NCBI GenBank assembly: GCA_034678415.1
Contig: JAXDBV010000350.1
Span: forward strand, 1-10,828
DNA length: 10,828 bases
DNA from: JAXDBV01 sp034678415
GTDB taxonomy: Bacteria > Bacteroidota > Bacteroidia > Bacteroidales > VadinHA17
Reading direction: 5' to 3'
Position 1 is the stretch's first letter, and each line of letters begins with the position of its first letter. The notes under the pieces were generated by a model. The model was not told where the DNA came from and made no database searches. It saw only the letters and a list, made by a program, of their open reading frames with translations. Positions 1 to 5,560 of this stretch are shown here, piece after piece. Position numbers and translations under genes: made by a program.

Positions 1-520
1 CGGTCTTGTCCTGGAAATATCCCTTCAGCGCCACTTCCATGGTTCCGGCCAGGAAACGGTTCGGCGTACGCGCCAGCCTGATAGCCTTCCACGCTCCCTG
101 GTCAATCCATCGCGTGGGAACCTGCGATATCCTGGTTACCCCAACCTTTAATCCCGATGATACGGCAAAATAAACAATGTGATCCTGCAGGCAATGCTCC
201 TTCGACCATTCCATATCGCGAGATATACCTTCATGAGCCCTGCACAACTCTGGATGAAGAACGCATTCATCCGTCTCCGGTAAACGGATGAAACAGGAAT
301 AACAATACCCCTGCGCAAAGGAAGTCTTCGTCACCCTGCCGCAATGGATGCAACGGATCTCATGCCTGTATGTCAGCTCAAGACGCTTCCCGAGCCACCG
401 GTTCACCCACACCTTCACATCCCCCATACGTAAATAATACTGTACCGCTTTATCATGCTCTGACAACTCATCCCCCAGCAATGTATCCATCTTCTTCAGT
501 ATGCCGTTATGGATTGTCAT
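1..520 (-). CDS. DUF2797 family zinc-ribbon protein (N-terminal part, cut by window edge)
   Basis: This frame is open from the ATG at 520-518 to the left edge, giving 173 codons with no stop, so the C-terminus lies outside the window. Residues 57-60 (CIHC) and 73-76 (CYSC) form a two-knuckle zinc ribbon, and further cysteines sit at 86 and 93. Behind it comes a conserved-looking block (GISRDMEW at 98-105, then HCLQDH, VYFAVSSGLKVGVTR and PTRWIDQGAW up to residue 144), which I recognise as the pattern of the DUF2797 family. The biochemical function of that family is not established to my knowledge. There is no signal peptide, so the protein is probably cytoplasmic. The start is supported by an AAAGGA-type ribosome binding site just upstream. 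The gene is divergent from the PspC cluster across an AT-rich spacer. The family call is fairly secure; a nucleic-acid role would be a guess from the zinc ribbon. Confidence 0.85.
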   Translation of the reverse strand, partial: MTIHNGILKKMDTLLGDELSEHDKAVQYYLRMGDVKVWVNRWLGKRLELTYRHEIRCIHCGRVTKTSFAQGYCYSCFIRLPETDECVLHPELCRAHEGISRDMEWSKEHCLQDHIVYFAVSSGLKVGVTRISQVPTRWIDQGAWKAIRLARTPNRFLAGTMEVALKGYFQDKT

Positions 521-625
521 GTCCTTTTTCTCCAAAATTAAGGAATTTTCAAATTATTTATCATTATTCAAAATACTGATTATCTGAATTTTATTATTTT
601 ATTTAAATTATTTTAGTACTATGTA

Positions 626-657
626 TTGCATAATATTATATTATTTATATAACTTTG
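626..657 (+). promoter_or_regulatory. Bacteroidota-type promoter upstream of the secreted-protein / PspC cluster
   Basis: A TTG at 626-628 is followed after 21 bases by TAACTTTG at 650-657, an exact match to the Bacteroidota -7 consensus TAnnTTTG with near-ideal spacing from a -33 TTG. Transcription would start about 7 bases later, roughly 30 bases before the ATG at 697. Both boxes lie inside a direct repeat of TTGCATA (626-632 and 655-661), and the spacer holds the palindrome AATATTATATT (632-642). These could form an operator, perhaps for the PadR protein of the same cluster, but that is inference. Confidence 0.6.
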
Positions 658-696
658 CATAGTAATTTACATTGTATAAGATAGTATTTTACATTA

Positions 697-1155
697 ATGA
701 GAACCTTAAGAAATACCTGCTTCTTATTGACTATAACATTTCTTTCAGCCTTTGGTTGGGTGGCAGAGGGTCAGAAATCAATGTGTCCGAAAGAAAAGGA
801 AAGGTATTTTCCCGGGATGAACATGTTCTCGCCATTCTGTTCCGGTACCCGGCACCCGTTGAATAACAGCACTCATCATAAGAGCACTTTGCAGCGTTCC
901 GGGAAATCGCAAAAGACAGTTGCTGTAGCGTCATCCTTCCGCGAAACGGCAATCGATAACGACAGTACCTCCCGATCATGGGAGAATATTGTCAAGAAGG
1001 AGTGTGACAATAATGCCATGTATGAAAGGCGGGATCTCCAATTCCTGAAGTTAAGAGTATCCGCTATTCTTTACGAACTAACCGGATCAAAGCAGCGGTA
1101 TTCCTTTCTGTCCGCTGACACTTTCTCATTGGATATGCAATTAAATAAACCATAA
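697..1155 (+). CDS. Putative small secreted protein, family unknown
   Basis: A 152-aa frame opens about 40 bases downstream of a good promoter. Residues 1-24 look like a Sec signal peptide: Arg2 and Arg5, then a hydrophobic stretch CFLLTITFLSAFGWVA and a small-residue region. The remaining ~128 residues are polar, rich in Ser, Thr, Lys and Arg, with a few cysteines (for example 30 and 48) and no membrane segment. I recognise no family. The stop is 12 bases before the ATG of the first PspC gene, so it is probably the first gene of that transcript. The alternative is that this is an untranslated leader of the PspC operon that is open by chance. The promoter position, the signal-like N-terminus and the uninterrupted 459 bases favour a real, fast-evolving gene, but without homologues this is only a moderate call. 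Confidence 0.5.
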   Translation: MRTLRNTCFLLTITFLSAFGWVAEGQKSMCPKEKERYFPGMNMFSPFCSGTRHPLNNSTHHKSTLQRSGKSQKTVAVASSFRETAIDNDSTSRSWENIVKKECDNNAMYERRDLQFLKLRVSAILYELTGSKQRYSFLSADTFSLDMQLNKP

Positions 1156-1167
1156 AACCGTCCATCG

Positions 1168-1806
1168 ATGAAAAAAACATTTACTGTTAATCTGGGAGGC
1201 AGGGTCTTCCCTATTGATGAAGACGCCTTTGATGAGCTTAAACGCTACCTGTCAGGTATTGAAAGGTACTTTGCCGATGCTGCAGAAAGAAAAGAGATTA
1301 TTGATGATATAGAAAGGCGTATCTCTGAACTTTTTAGTGAAAGGACCGGCAGCCGTAAGGAGGTGATCACCGTTTCCGATGTGAGGGAGATTATTACCAT
1401 CCTGGGGAATCCGGAAGATATCGGCTCGTCCTCCGGTGAGGATGAGCAGCGTGAGTTCTACACTTCAAACCGGTCCCGGCCGAGAGGATATAAAAGAATC
1501 TATCGCGACCCTGACAACCGTGTCCTGGGTGGTGTTTGCGGAGGGCTGGGGGCCTATCTCAATACCGATCCTCTCGTCTTCAGGATTCTCTTTATCGTCT
1601 TCCTGTTGCTGGGCGGAGCGGGCCTGCTGGTCTATGCCATCATGTGGATCGTGATACCGCTGGCAAAAACACGGGCACAGAAGATGGAAATGAGGGGTGA
1701 GCCCGTCACCTTTGACACCATCGGCCGCAATGTGAAGGAGGAATTTGAACAGGTGAAGAAAAACATGAATTTCGGCAAGAAATCAACGCAGGACAATAAC
1801 CCATAA
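1168..1806 (+). CDS. PspC domain protein, short form (212 aa)
   Basis: This is a PspC-family inner-membrane protein; the family acts in phage-shock and envelope-stress responses. Residues 1-86 form an N-terminal domain (MKKTFTVNLGG..., acidic and amphipathic) that the long paralogue downstream also has. A charged linker follows, and the PspC domain spans about 108-166: YRDPDNRVLGGVCGGLGAYL, then one hydrophobic segment at ~137-164 (ILFIVFLLLGGAGLLVYAIM) ending in WIVIP. The last ~45 residues are polar and probably cytoplasmic. It lacks the extra membrane segments and the large C-terminal domain of the paralogue at 2168-3742, so it is either a specialised short partner or a truncated duplicate. 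The ATG at 1168 lines up with the paralogue's MKKT start. No strong ribosome binding site is seen, which is common in this phylum. The PadR gene begins 12 bases after the stop. Confidence 0.9.
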   Translation: MKKTFTVNLGGRVFPIDEDAFDELKRYLSGIERYFADAAERKEIIDDIERRISELFSERTGSRKEVITVSDVREIITILGNPEDIGSSSGEDEQREFYTSNRSRPRGYKRIYRDPDNRVLGGVCGGLGAYLNTDPLVFRILFIVFLLLGGAGLLVYAIMWIVIPLAKTRAQKMEMRGEPVTFDTIGRNVKEEFEQVKKNMNFGKKSTQDNNP

Positions 1807-1818
1807 ATCCGTATCGTC

Positions 1819-2148
1819 ATGAATCTGGAAAACGCAAAAGCACAGATGAGAAAAGGAATACTTGAATATTGTATCCTGTCGGTATTATCAAGGAGCAGCT
1901 GTTATGCGACCGATATCCTGAACGAGCTGAAGAAGGCCAGGCTGATCGTTGTTGAAGGAACGTTGTATCCCCTGCTCACCCGGCAGAAGAATGCAGGGTT
2001 GCTAAGTTACCGGTGGGAAGAATCGCCCCAGGGCCCACCCCGCAAATACTATGAACTGACCGAAAAAGGCATGCAGTTCCTGAAAGAGCTGGACCAGTCG
2101 TGGAACGAACTGGTGGAAGCCGTCCGCCTGTTAAGCAGAAAATCCTGA
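1819..2148 (+). CDS. PadR family winged-helix transcriptional regulator
   Basis: This 109-aa protein has the size and shape of a short PadR-type repressor. The N-terminal helices (residues 3-40, QMRKGILEYCILSVLS then YATDILNELKKA) lead into the PadR signature VVEGTLYPLLTRQKNAGLL (44-62). The beta-wing follows as YRWEES-GPPRKYYELTEKG (64-84), and a C-terminal helix (85-105) would serve for dimerisation. Such proteins bind DNA as dimers and are released by a ligand or stress signal. The gene sits 12 bases after the short PspC gene and 19 bases before the long one, so the three are almost certainly co-transcribed. It therefore most likely regulates this operon, although its target site is not proven. 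In other Bacteroidota the PadR gene more often precedes the PspC gene; here it lies between two of them. Confidence 0.93.
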   Translation: MNLENAKAQMRKGILEYCILSVLSRSSCYATDILNELKKARLIVVEGTLYPLLTRQKNAGLLSYRWEESPQGPPRKYYELTEKGMQFLKELDQSWNELVEAVRLLSRKS

Positions 2149-2167
2149 CCGCCCAACACCTACGTAT

Positions 2168-3742
2168 ATGAAAAAGACGCTAAAAATCAATATCAGCGGT
2201 GTCGTCTTCACCATTGATGACGATGCCTATGCCAGGCTTCAGCATTACCTCACGGAAATCAACAGCCATTTTGCGCGGCAGGAAGGAGGAAAGGAAATCA
2301 TTACCGATATTGAGTCGCGCATCGCCGAATTGTTCCAGGCCGGCATATCCGATAAAAAGGAAGTAATCAACCTTGATGACGTGAACGAGGTGATCCATAT
2401 CATGGGCGATCCCCGGGATCTGCTGGAAGACGAAGAGCAAAGAAGCCGCAGGCAGGAGGGTTATGTATATGAGTCGCATCGCAGGTTGTACCGTGACCCT
2501 GAGAACGCGGTCATCGGGGGAGTGTGCGGCGGCCTGGGTGCGTACTTTAACCTTGATCCGGTATGGATCAGGCTGATGTTCGTCCTGGCGCTCATCCTTC
2601 AAGGCTTCGGTCTTCTCGTCTATGCCATCCTTTGGATTGTGGTACCGGCAGCCCGCAGCACTTCGCAGAAACTTGAGATGAGAGGTGAAAAAGTCACCGT
2701 GCAGAGCATTGAAAAATCGGTGCGTGAGGAGTTCGACAAGGTAAAGGAAAACCTGAAGAATGTGCCCGACTCAAGGGCTTACCGGCAGGCACGCTCCGCC
2801 GCAGGCGAGGTCATTCATGTCATCGGACAGGTGCTGGTAGCCATCATCAAGGTTGTCCTTGTGATCATCGGTGTGGGGCTGGTAATCGCCGGCATAGCCC
2901 TGCTCATTGCCATGGTCACCACCCTGGTGTATAACTTCAGCTGGGCCCCGTTCAGGCTCGAAGGCTGGGGACCTCTTCCTCTGCCCGATATTGCAGGATT
3001 CTTTGCCGACCCGCGTAACCTGCCCGTCATGCTGATATGCCTCTTCTTCACCCTGGCCATACCCATCTTCGCCCTTATCTACGGAGGGATAAAACTGATG
3101 TTCAGAATTAAAACCAACGACCGTGTGGTGGGCGTCACTGCCCTCGTGCTCTGGATCATCACTACCGTCACGCTGGTAAGCCTTATCGTGGTGGAAAGCA
3201 AGCACTTCAGGGAACAGGTCACAACCACCGAGACGGTGAAAATGGAACCCTTCGTCCACGATACCTTATTTATCAAGTTCAGGGACAATGAGGCTGTCGA
3301 CGAGTATGAGGAAAAACAGTGGTTCTTCGACGAAGATCTTCCGTTCATTTACAATGAACCGGAAAACACACTTTACGGGAAGATAAGCCTGGACATCAAG
3401 GATTCGGAACAGGACTATCCCGAGCTGAGGATGGAAAAATCGGCCAGGGGTAACGATGACGATGATGCGATAAGAAACGCCGGAGAGATTCAGTATCAAT
3501 GGAAGATGGACAGATGCACCCTGCTGCTCGATCCGTATTTCTCCCTTCCCGAGGCCCGTTACTGGCGCTCTCACGACCTTGATTTACGGCTTGCCGTGCC
3601 CACCGGGAAAATAGTTTATCTGTGCAAGGGATCCGAGGAATACCTGGATGAGGTGGACAATACCGAGGGAGTATGGAATTACGATCTGACAGACCGGTAC
3701 TGGAAGATGACCGATCACGGCCTGGCACCCGCCAGGAAATAG
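2168..3742 (+). CDS. PspC domain protein, long form with C-terminal extracytoplasmic domain (524 aa)
   Basis: This is a multi-domain inner-membrane PspC protein. Residues 1-84 repeat the N-terminal domain of the short PspC protein. The PspC domain covers ~107-160 (YRDPENAVIGGVCGGLGAYF, then membrane segment ~133-160 ending WIVVP). An amphipathic linker (165-215) follows, then hydrophobic segments at about 221-252, 285-312 and 320-342. The remaining ~180 residues are soluble and probably extracytoplasmic. They are rich in acidic and aromatic residues, include an acidic run NDDDD at 429-433, and end in the motif YWKMTDHGL (511-519). That tail could sense envelope state and pass it through the PspC domain, but this is inference; I cannot assign it to a named family. 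It is the last gene of the unit, with a strong terminator 56 bases downstream. The stop codon is preceded by a small hairpin (CCTGGC / GCCAGG at 3721-3736). Confidence 0.9.
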   Translation: MKKTLKINISGVVFTIDDDAYARLQHYLTEINSHFARQEGGKEIITDIESRIAELFQAGISDKKEVINLDDVNEVIHIMGDPRDLLEDEEQRSRRQEGYVYESHRRLYRDPENAVIGGVCGGLGAYFNLDPVWIRLMFVLALILQGFGLLVYAILWIVVPAARSTSQKLEMRGEKVTVQSIEKSVREEFDKVKENLKNVPDSRAYRQARSAAGEVIHVIGQVLVAIIKVVLVIIGVGLVIAGIALLIAMVTTLVYNFSWAPFRLEGWGPLPLPDIAGFFADPRNLPVMLICLFFTLAIPIFALIYGGIKLMFRIKTNDRVVGVTALVLWIITTVTLVSLIVVESKHFREQVTTTETVKMEPFVHDTLFIKFRDNEAVDEYEEKQWFFDEDLPFIYNEPENTLYGKISLDIKDSEQDYPELRMEKSARGNDDDDAIRNAGEIQYQWKMDRCTLLLDPYFSLPEARYWRSHDLDLRLAVPTGKIVYLCKGSEEYLDEVDNTEGVWNYDLTDRYWKMTDHGLAPARK

Positions 3743-3797
3743 GCTTAAATAGTATGGTTTCTTTCCCCTGTATCAGGGAGGAGGAGCCATATGCCAG

Positions 3798-3862
3798 GCC
3801 GGCCGGGGAACCATTAAATACTGTATTGGGCGGTCCGGCTTCCCCGGCCGGCTTTCCTTTTT
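3798..3862 (+). terminator. Intrinsic terminator of the PspC/PadR operon
   Basis: A perfect 13-bp GC-rich stem (GCCGGCCGGGGAA at 3798-3810 pairing with 3840-3852) encloses a 29-base loop and is followed directly by a T-rich tract, TTTCCTTTTT (3853-3862). It lies 56 bases after the stop of the long PspC gene, which marks the end of that transcript and isolates the tRNA gene downstream. Confidence 0.85.
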
Positions 3863-3912
3863 ATACAACACCCATCTGAAAATGCCGTATCCGAATAAGC
3901 GTGCAGACCCTG

Positions 3913-3941
3913 TTGAAGAAGTCTTTTTTTTTTTAATTTTG
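3913..3941 (+). promoter_or_regulatory. Promoter of the tRNA-Gln gene
   Basis: TAATTTTG at 3934-3941 matches the -7 consensus TAnnTTTG exactly, and a TTG at 3913-3915 lies 18 bases upstream as the -33 element. The predicted start falls about 15 bases before the mature tRNA 5' end. The spacer contains an uninterrupted run of 11 T (3924-3934), so replication slippage could change the spacing between the two boxes. Confidence 0.6.
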
Positions 3942-3962
3942 CCCAGCCCCCAAAACGGCTCC

Positions 3963-4035
3963 TGTCCCGTGGTGTAACTGGCAACACGTCGGATTTTGGT
4001 TCCGAAGAGTCCAGGTTCGAGCCCTGGCGGGACAA
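3963..4035 (+). tRNA. tRNA-Gln (anticodon TTG)
   Basis: The 73-base sequence folds as a full cloverleaf. The acceptor stem is TGTCCCG (3963-3969) with CGGGACA (4028-4034), discriminator base A4035. The D-arm is short (GTG/CAC), the anticodon stem is TCGGA/TCCGA around the loop TTTTGGT, and the T-arm is CCAGG-TTCGAGC-CCTGG. Positions 34-36 of the loop read TTG, which decodes CAA and CAG glutamine codons. The U1-A72 first pair is typical of glutamine tRNAs. No CCA is encoded, as is usual in Bacteroidota. It stands alone, with its own promoter and 3' hairpin. Confidence 0.97.
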
Positions 4036-4044
4036 CTATAACTC

Positions 4045-4079
4045 AAGCACATATAACTGTATATCAATTATATGTGCTT
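4045..4079 (+). terminator. Hairpin downstream of tRNA-Gln, probable terminator
   Basis: AAGCACATATAA (4045-4056) pairs perfectly over 12 bp with TTATATGTGCTT (4068-4079) around an 11-base loop. It begins 9 bases after the tRNA 3' end. The following bases are AT-rich (ATTATATG) but not a clean T run, so it may be a weak terminator or a 3' processing and stability hairpin of the precursor tRNA. Confidence 0.6.
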
Positions 4080-4566
4080 ATTATATGAATATCTCCTGTA
4101 TCTATACTGTTACTTGATTAGTCTTTCATACTTTGTACGCTAACACCATCATAGGCAGAATAGGCAATTATACGATCCAGATTTAAAATGGTGTTTCAAA
4201 CATAAAGTATTCAGGCATTATCCGTAGCGTCCGTTGAAATCAATCAGAAATATATATATTGAATACATCCACAACTTATCTTGTCAGGATAATGATAATT
4301 ACTGGCAGGTACAAAGAATTCAGGCTCATTCCTTCCACCAACAGCGGGATCATACCGGTTTACAGTATCAACGTATTTTGCGATGGTCAAAAAAAGAGGG
4401 ATTTTACGCTAAACGCCAGGTCTGATACGTATAAAAGAAAATATTTCGTATCTGGTCGGGCAGGATATTAAGTGTGTATTATCTTTAGTATCAAGGAATT
4501 ATAATCATTAGAAAATACACCTTGATTTAACCTGTACGTGGTTGGTTATTTTGTTTTAGAAGATTA
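4080..4566. other. AT-rich spacer with no confident gene
   Basis: I see no recognisable gene between the tRNA hairpin and the 92-aa minus-strand gene. Two short overlapping plus-strand frames exist (4234-4425 and 4292-4471), neither with a known motif. Structural elements are an 8-bp inverted repeat, AACACCAT (4142-4149) with ATGGTGTT (4188-4195), and two interleaved 7-bp inverted repeats near 4474-4526. The stretch resembles decayed accessory DNA. Confidence 0.5.
4292..4471 (+). CDS. Possible small ORF, 59 aa, unknown (low support)
   Basis: Starting at the ATG at 4292 this frame encodes a 59-residue basic peptide that includes GRYKEFRLIPSTN and SINVFCDGQ and ends at a TAA at 4469-4471. It has no signal peptide, membrane segment or motif that I recognise, and no clear ribosome binding site. 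A second frame through the same bases (4234-4425) is open almost as long, so chance is a serious possibility. It may also be the tail of a decayed gene. I list it only because the composition is more protein-like than the surrounding spacer. Confidence 0.15.
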   Translation: MIITGRYKEFRLIPSTNSGIIPVYSINVFCDGQKKRDFTLNARSDTYKRKYFVSGRAGY

Positions 4567-4845
4567 TTACGTGTCATGTGTTTTCAGGAGAGTCTCAACA
4601 TCGCTGAGATTGAATCTGCTCAGTTTTGTTATTTTTGTATTCCTCCTGTAATACGAAGGCAAAATCCGCAGAGCATCTTCCTTCCTGTCAACATCCACAA
4701 TGAACCAGGCTTTATGTTCTCCATCGAGACAACCCCAGTCCGCATTAGTTAGAAAATGGGACCCTGAACTCAGAAATATCTGAATTGTGCGCAGACATTC
4801 AACCCTTTCCGGGCTATGAGTAACTTCTACCAGGTATTTTGCCAT
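4567..4845 (-). CDS. Small conserved-type protein, possible dimeric alpha-beta barrel fold (92 aa)
   Basis: This is a compact 92-residue soluble protein with no signal peptide or membrane segment. It opens MAKYLVEVTHSPERVECLRT, a beta strand followed by a helix. The central block GSHFLTNADWGCLDGEHKAW (28-47) is rich in Gly, Trp, His and Cys and looks strongly constrained. A second strand-helix unit, FIVDVDRKEDALRILPSYYR, follows, with a final strand and helix after it. This beta-alpha-beta pattern fits a ferredoxin-like / dimeric alpha-beta barrel, the fold of muconolactone-isomerase-like small proteins, but I cannot name an enzyme activity. His30, Asp35, Cys38, Asp40 and His43 would be the residues to test for metal or substrate binding. 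It stands alone between the tRNA region and an IS remnant. I found no exact TAnnTTTG promoter upstream. Confidence 0.75.
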   Translation of the reverse strand: MAKYLVEVTHSPERVECLRTIQIFLSSGSHFLTNADWGCLDGEHKAWFIVDVDRKEDALRILPSYYRRNTKITKLSRFNLSDVETLLKTHDT

Positions 4846-5004
4846 GATATGTGGTTTTAAAGCAGGGTTAGATGTTATTTCCGAAATGCATTCCTCAATG
4901 AAATTATTCCCGAATGATGCGCATAACTATCGTGAAAATTATTTTATCCGATAACAAATAATTATCCTCAAATGTTCATGAATTTTGCATTTCCCGTAGG
5001 ATAT

Positions 5005-5020
5005 TGACCACCCCTTATGG
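5005..5020 (+). repeat. Candidate left terminal inverted repeat of the IS3 remnant
   Basis: TGACCACCCCTTATGG matches the reverse complement of 5516-5531 at 12 of 16 positions, including the outermost five. It begins with TG, as IS3-family ends do, and lies 92 bases before the orfA remnant. Confidence 0.45.
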
Positions 5021-5096
5021 AGTTATCTACATGAAGGTTCCCGATGGTTTCATATGGTCTCTGACCTTATTTAATATCTCTACACCCGTGGATTAA

Positions 5097-5327
5097 GAAA
5101 TCAAAAGACAAAAACATTCAGGCGTATTTAAAGGTAAATTAGCCAATAAGGCTCTTCAGAAACAAGAGACTCAAAAAGAACTTCCCGAAGTGTATGGTAT
5201 CCATCCAAACATAATTGCCCGGTGGAAGTAAGAATTTTTTGAAAGAGCTCCGCTATTCTTTGATAAGCCCCACCCTGCTGTTAATGTGGAACAGGATACA
5301 GAGAAATTATCCGCCCGAATAGAGTAG
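5097..5327 (+). pseudogene. IS3-family transposase OrfA remnant (stop codons, no start, orfB lost)
   Basis: Reading from 5097 gives KRQKHSGVFKGKLANKALQ, then KELPEVYGIHPNIIARWK, a stop (TAA 5229-5231), EFFERAPLFFDKP and on to ARIE, then a second stop (TAG 5325-5327). This matches the usual OrfA layout: a basic N-terminus with FKxKxAxxAL, the helix-turn-helix ending YGxHPNxIxxWK, then the E-F-x-E-x-AP region and the start of the leucine-zipper helix. No start codon remains, because an in-frame TAA sits at 5094-5096. The frame is otherwise intact across 75 codons, so inactivation came by point mutation. The orfB that should follow in the -1 frame cannot be found. No frameshift window or DDE motif is visible downstream. 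Confidence 0.85.
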
Positions 5328-5515
5328 CTGGCAGCCAGGCCCGGATAATCGCATGAAAGATGCGATATGTATGGTAACCCTGTTGGCCGACATAATAACT
5401 TCATACCATATCACTTGAACATTTTATGCCCCCTGCTGCCTTTTTAATAATGCCGGTAAACTGTTCAATAACGGAACTATCTCATAGTAAAAAAGTATCC
5501 CCTTTCCTCCCTGCC

Positions 5516-5531
5516 CAATAATGGCCGGTCA
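5516..5531 (-). repeat. Candidate right terminal inverted repeat of the IS3 remnant
   Basis: CAATAATGGCCGGTCA is the imperfect inverse of 5005-5020 (12 of 16 positions) and ends in CA. It lies about 190 bases after the last recognisable orfA codon and 30 bases before the lipoprotein stop codon. Confidence 0.45.
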
Positions 5532-5560
5532 ATAAGGTCATTTATGTTTTTACTGTATTA

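Larger units (their letters stand above)
5005..5531 (+). mobile_element. Collapsed IS3-family insertion sequence (~527 bp remnant)
   Basis: A decayed orfA lies between two candidate terminal inverted repeats, at 5005-5020 and 5516-5531, which match at 12 of 16 positions and have the TG...CA ends expected for IS3-family elements. orfA begins about 90 bases from the left end, as in intact members. An intact element would be about 1.2-1.5 kb; the orfB (DDE integrase) region is missing, so roughly 0.7-0.9 kb has been lost. No convincing target-site duplication flanks the ends (TAT on the left, ATA on the right). The element is certainly non-autonomous. Confidence 0.55.

Noticed and set aside
533..540. 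Minus-strand TAATTTTG as a promoter box for the DUF2797 gene
   Set aside because: It matches the consensus but lies only 13 bases before the ATG and overlaps the ribosome binding region; no -33 TTG is at the right distance.
731..979. Minus-strand frame of 82 aa opposite the putative secreted protein
   Set aside because: It has no motif, signal peptide or ribosome binding site and lies antisense to a better-supported frame.
2771..3259. Minus-strand frame of 162 aa inside the long PspC gene
   Set aside because: It is the antisense shadow of a membrane-protein gene, with a His/Asp/Gly-rich composition that arises from complementing hydrophobic codons.
3963..4035. tRNA-Gln as an integration (att) site for the accessory-looking DNA downstream
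   Set aside because: I found no copy of the tRNA 3' end in the following sequence and no integrase gene, so there is no evidence of a site-specific insertion.
3814..4035. Minus-strand frame of 73 aa across the terminator and tRNA gene
   Set aside because: It runs through a tRNA and an intrinsic terminator; the 'MSRQGSNLDSS' start is simply the complement of the tRNA 3' half.
4142..4195. 8-bp inverted repeat AACACCAT / ATGGTGTT in the spacer after the tRNA
   Set aside because: The arms are 38 bases apart with no further pairing or T run, so it is within what chance would give.
5348..5366. Hairpin ATCGCAT-GAAAG-ATGCGAT just after the orfA remnant
   Set aside because: It is short, inside decayed IS sequence, and not followed by a T run; I cannot tie it to the element's frameshift or termination.
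5171..5404. Minus-strand frame of 77 aa
   Set aside because: It is antisense to the recognisable IS3 orfA remnant and has no features of its own.
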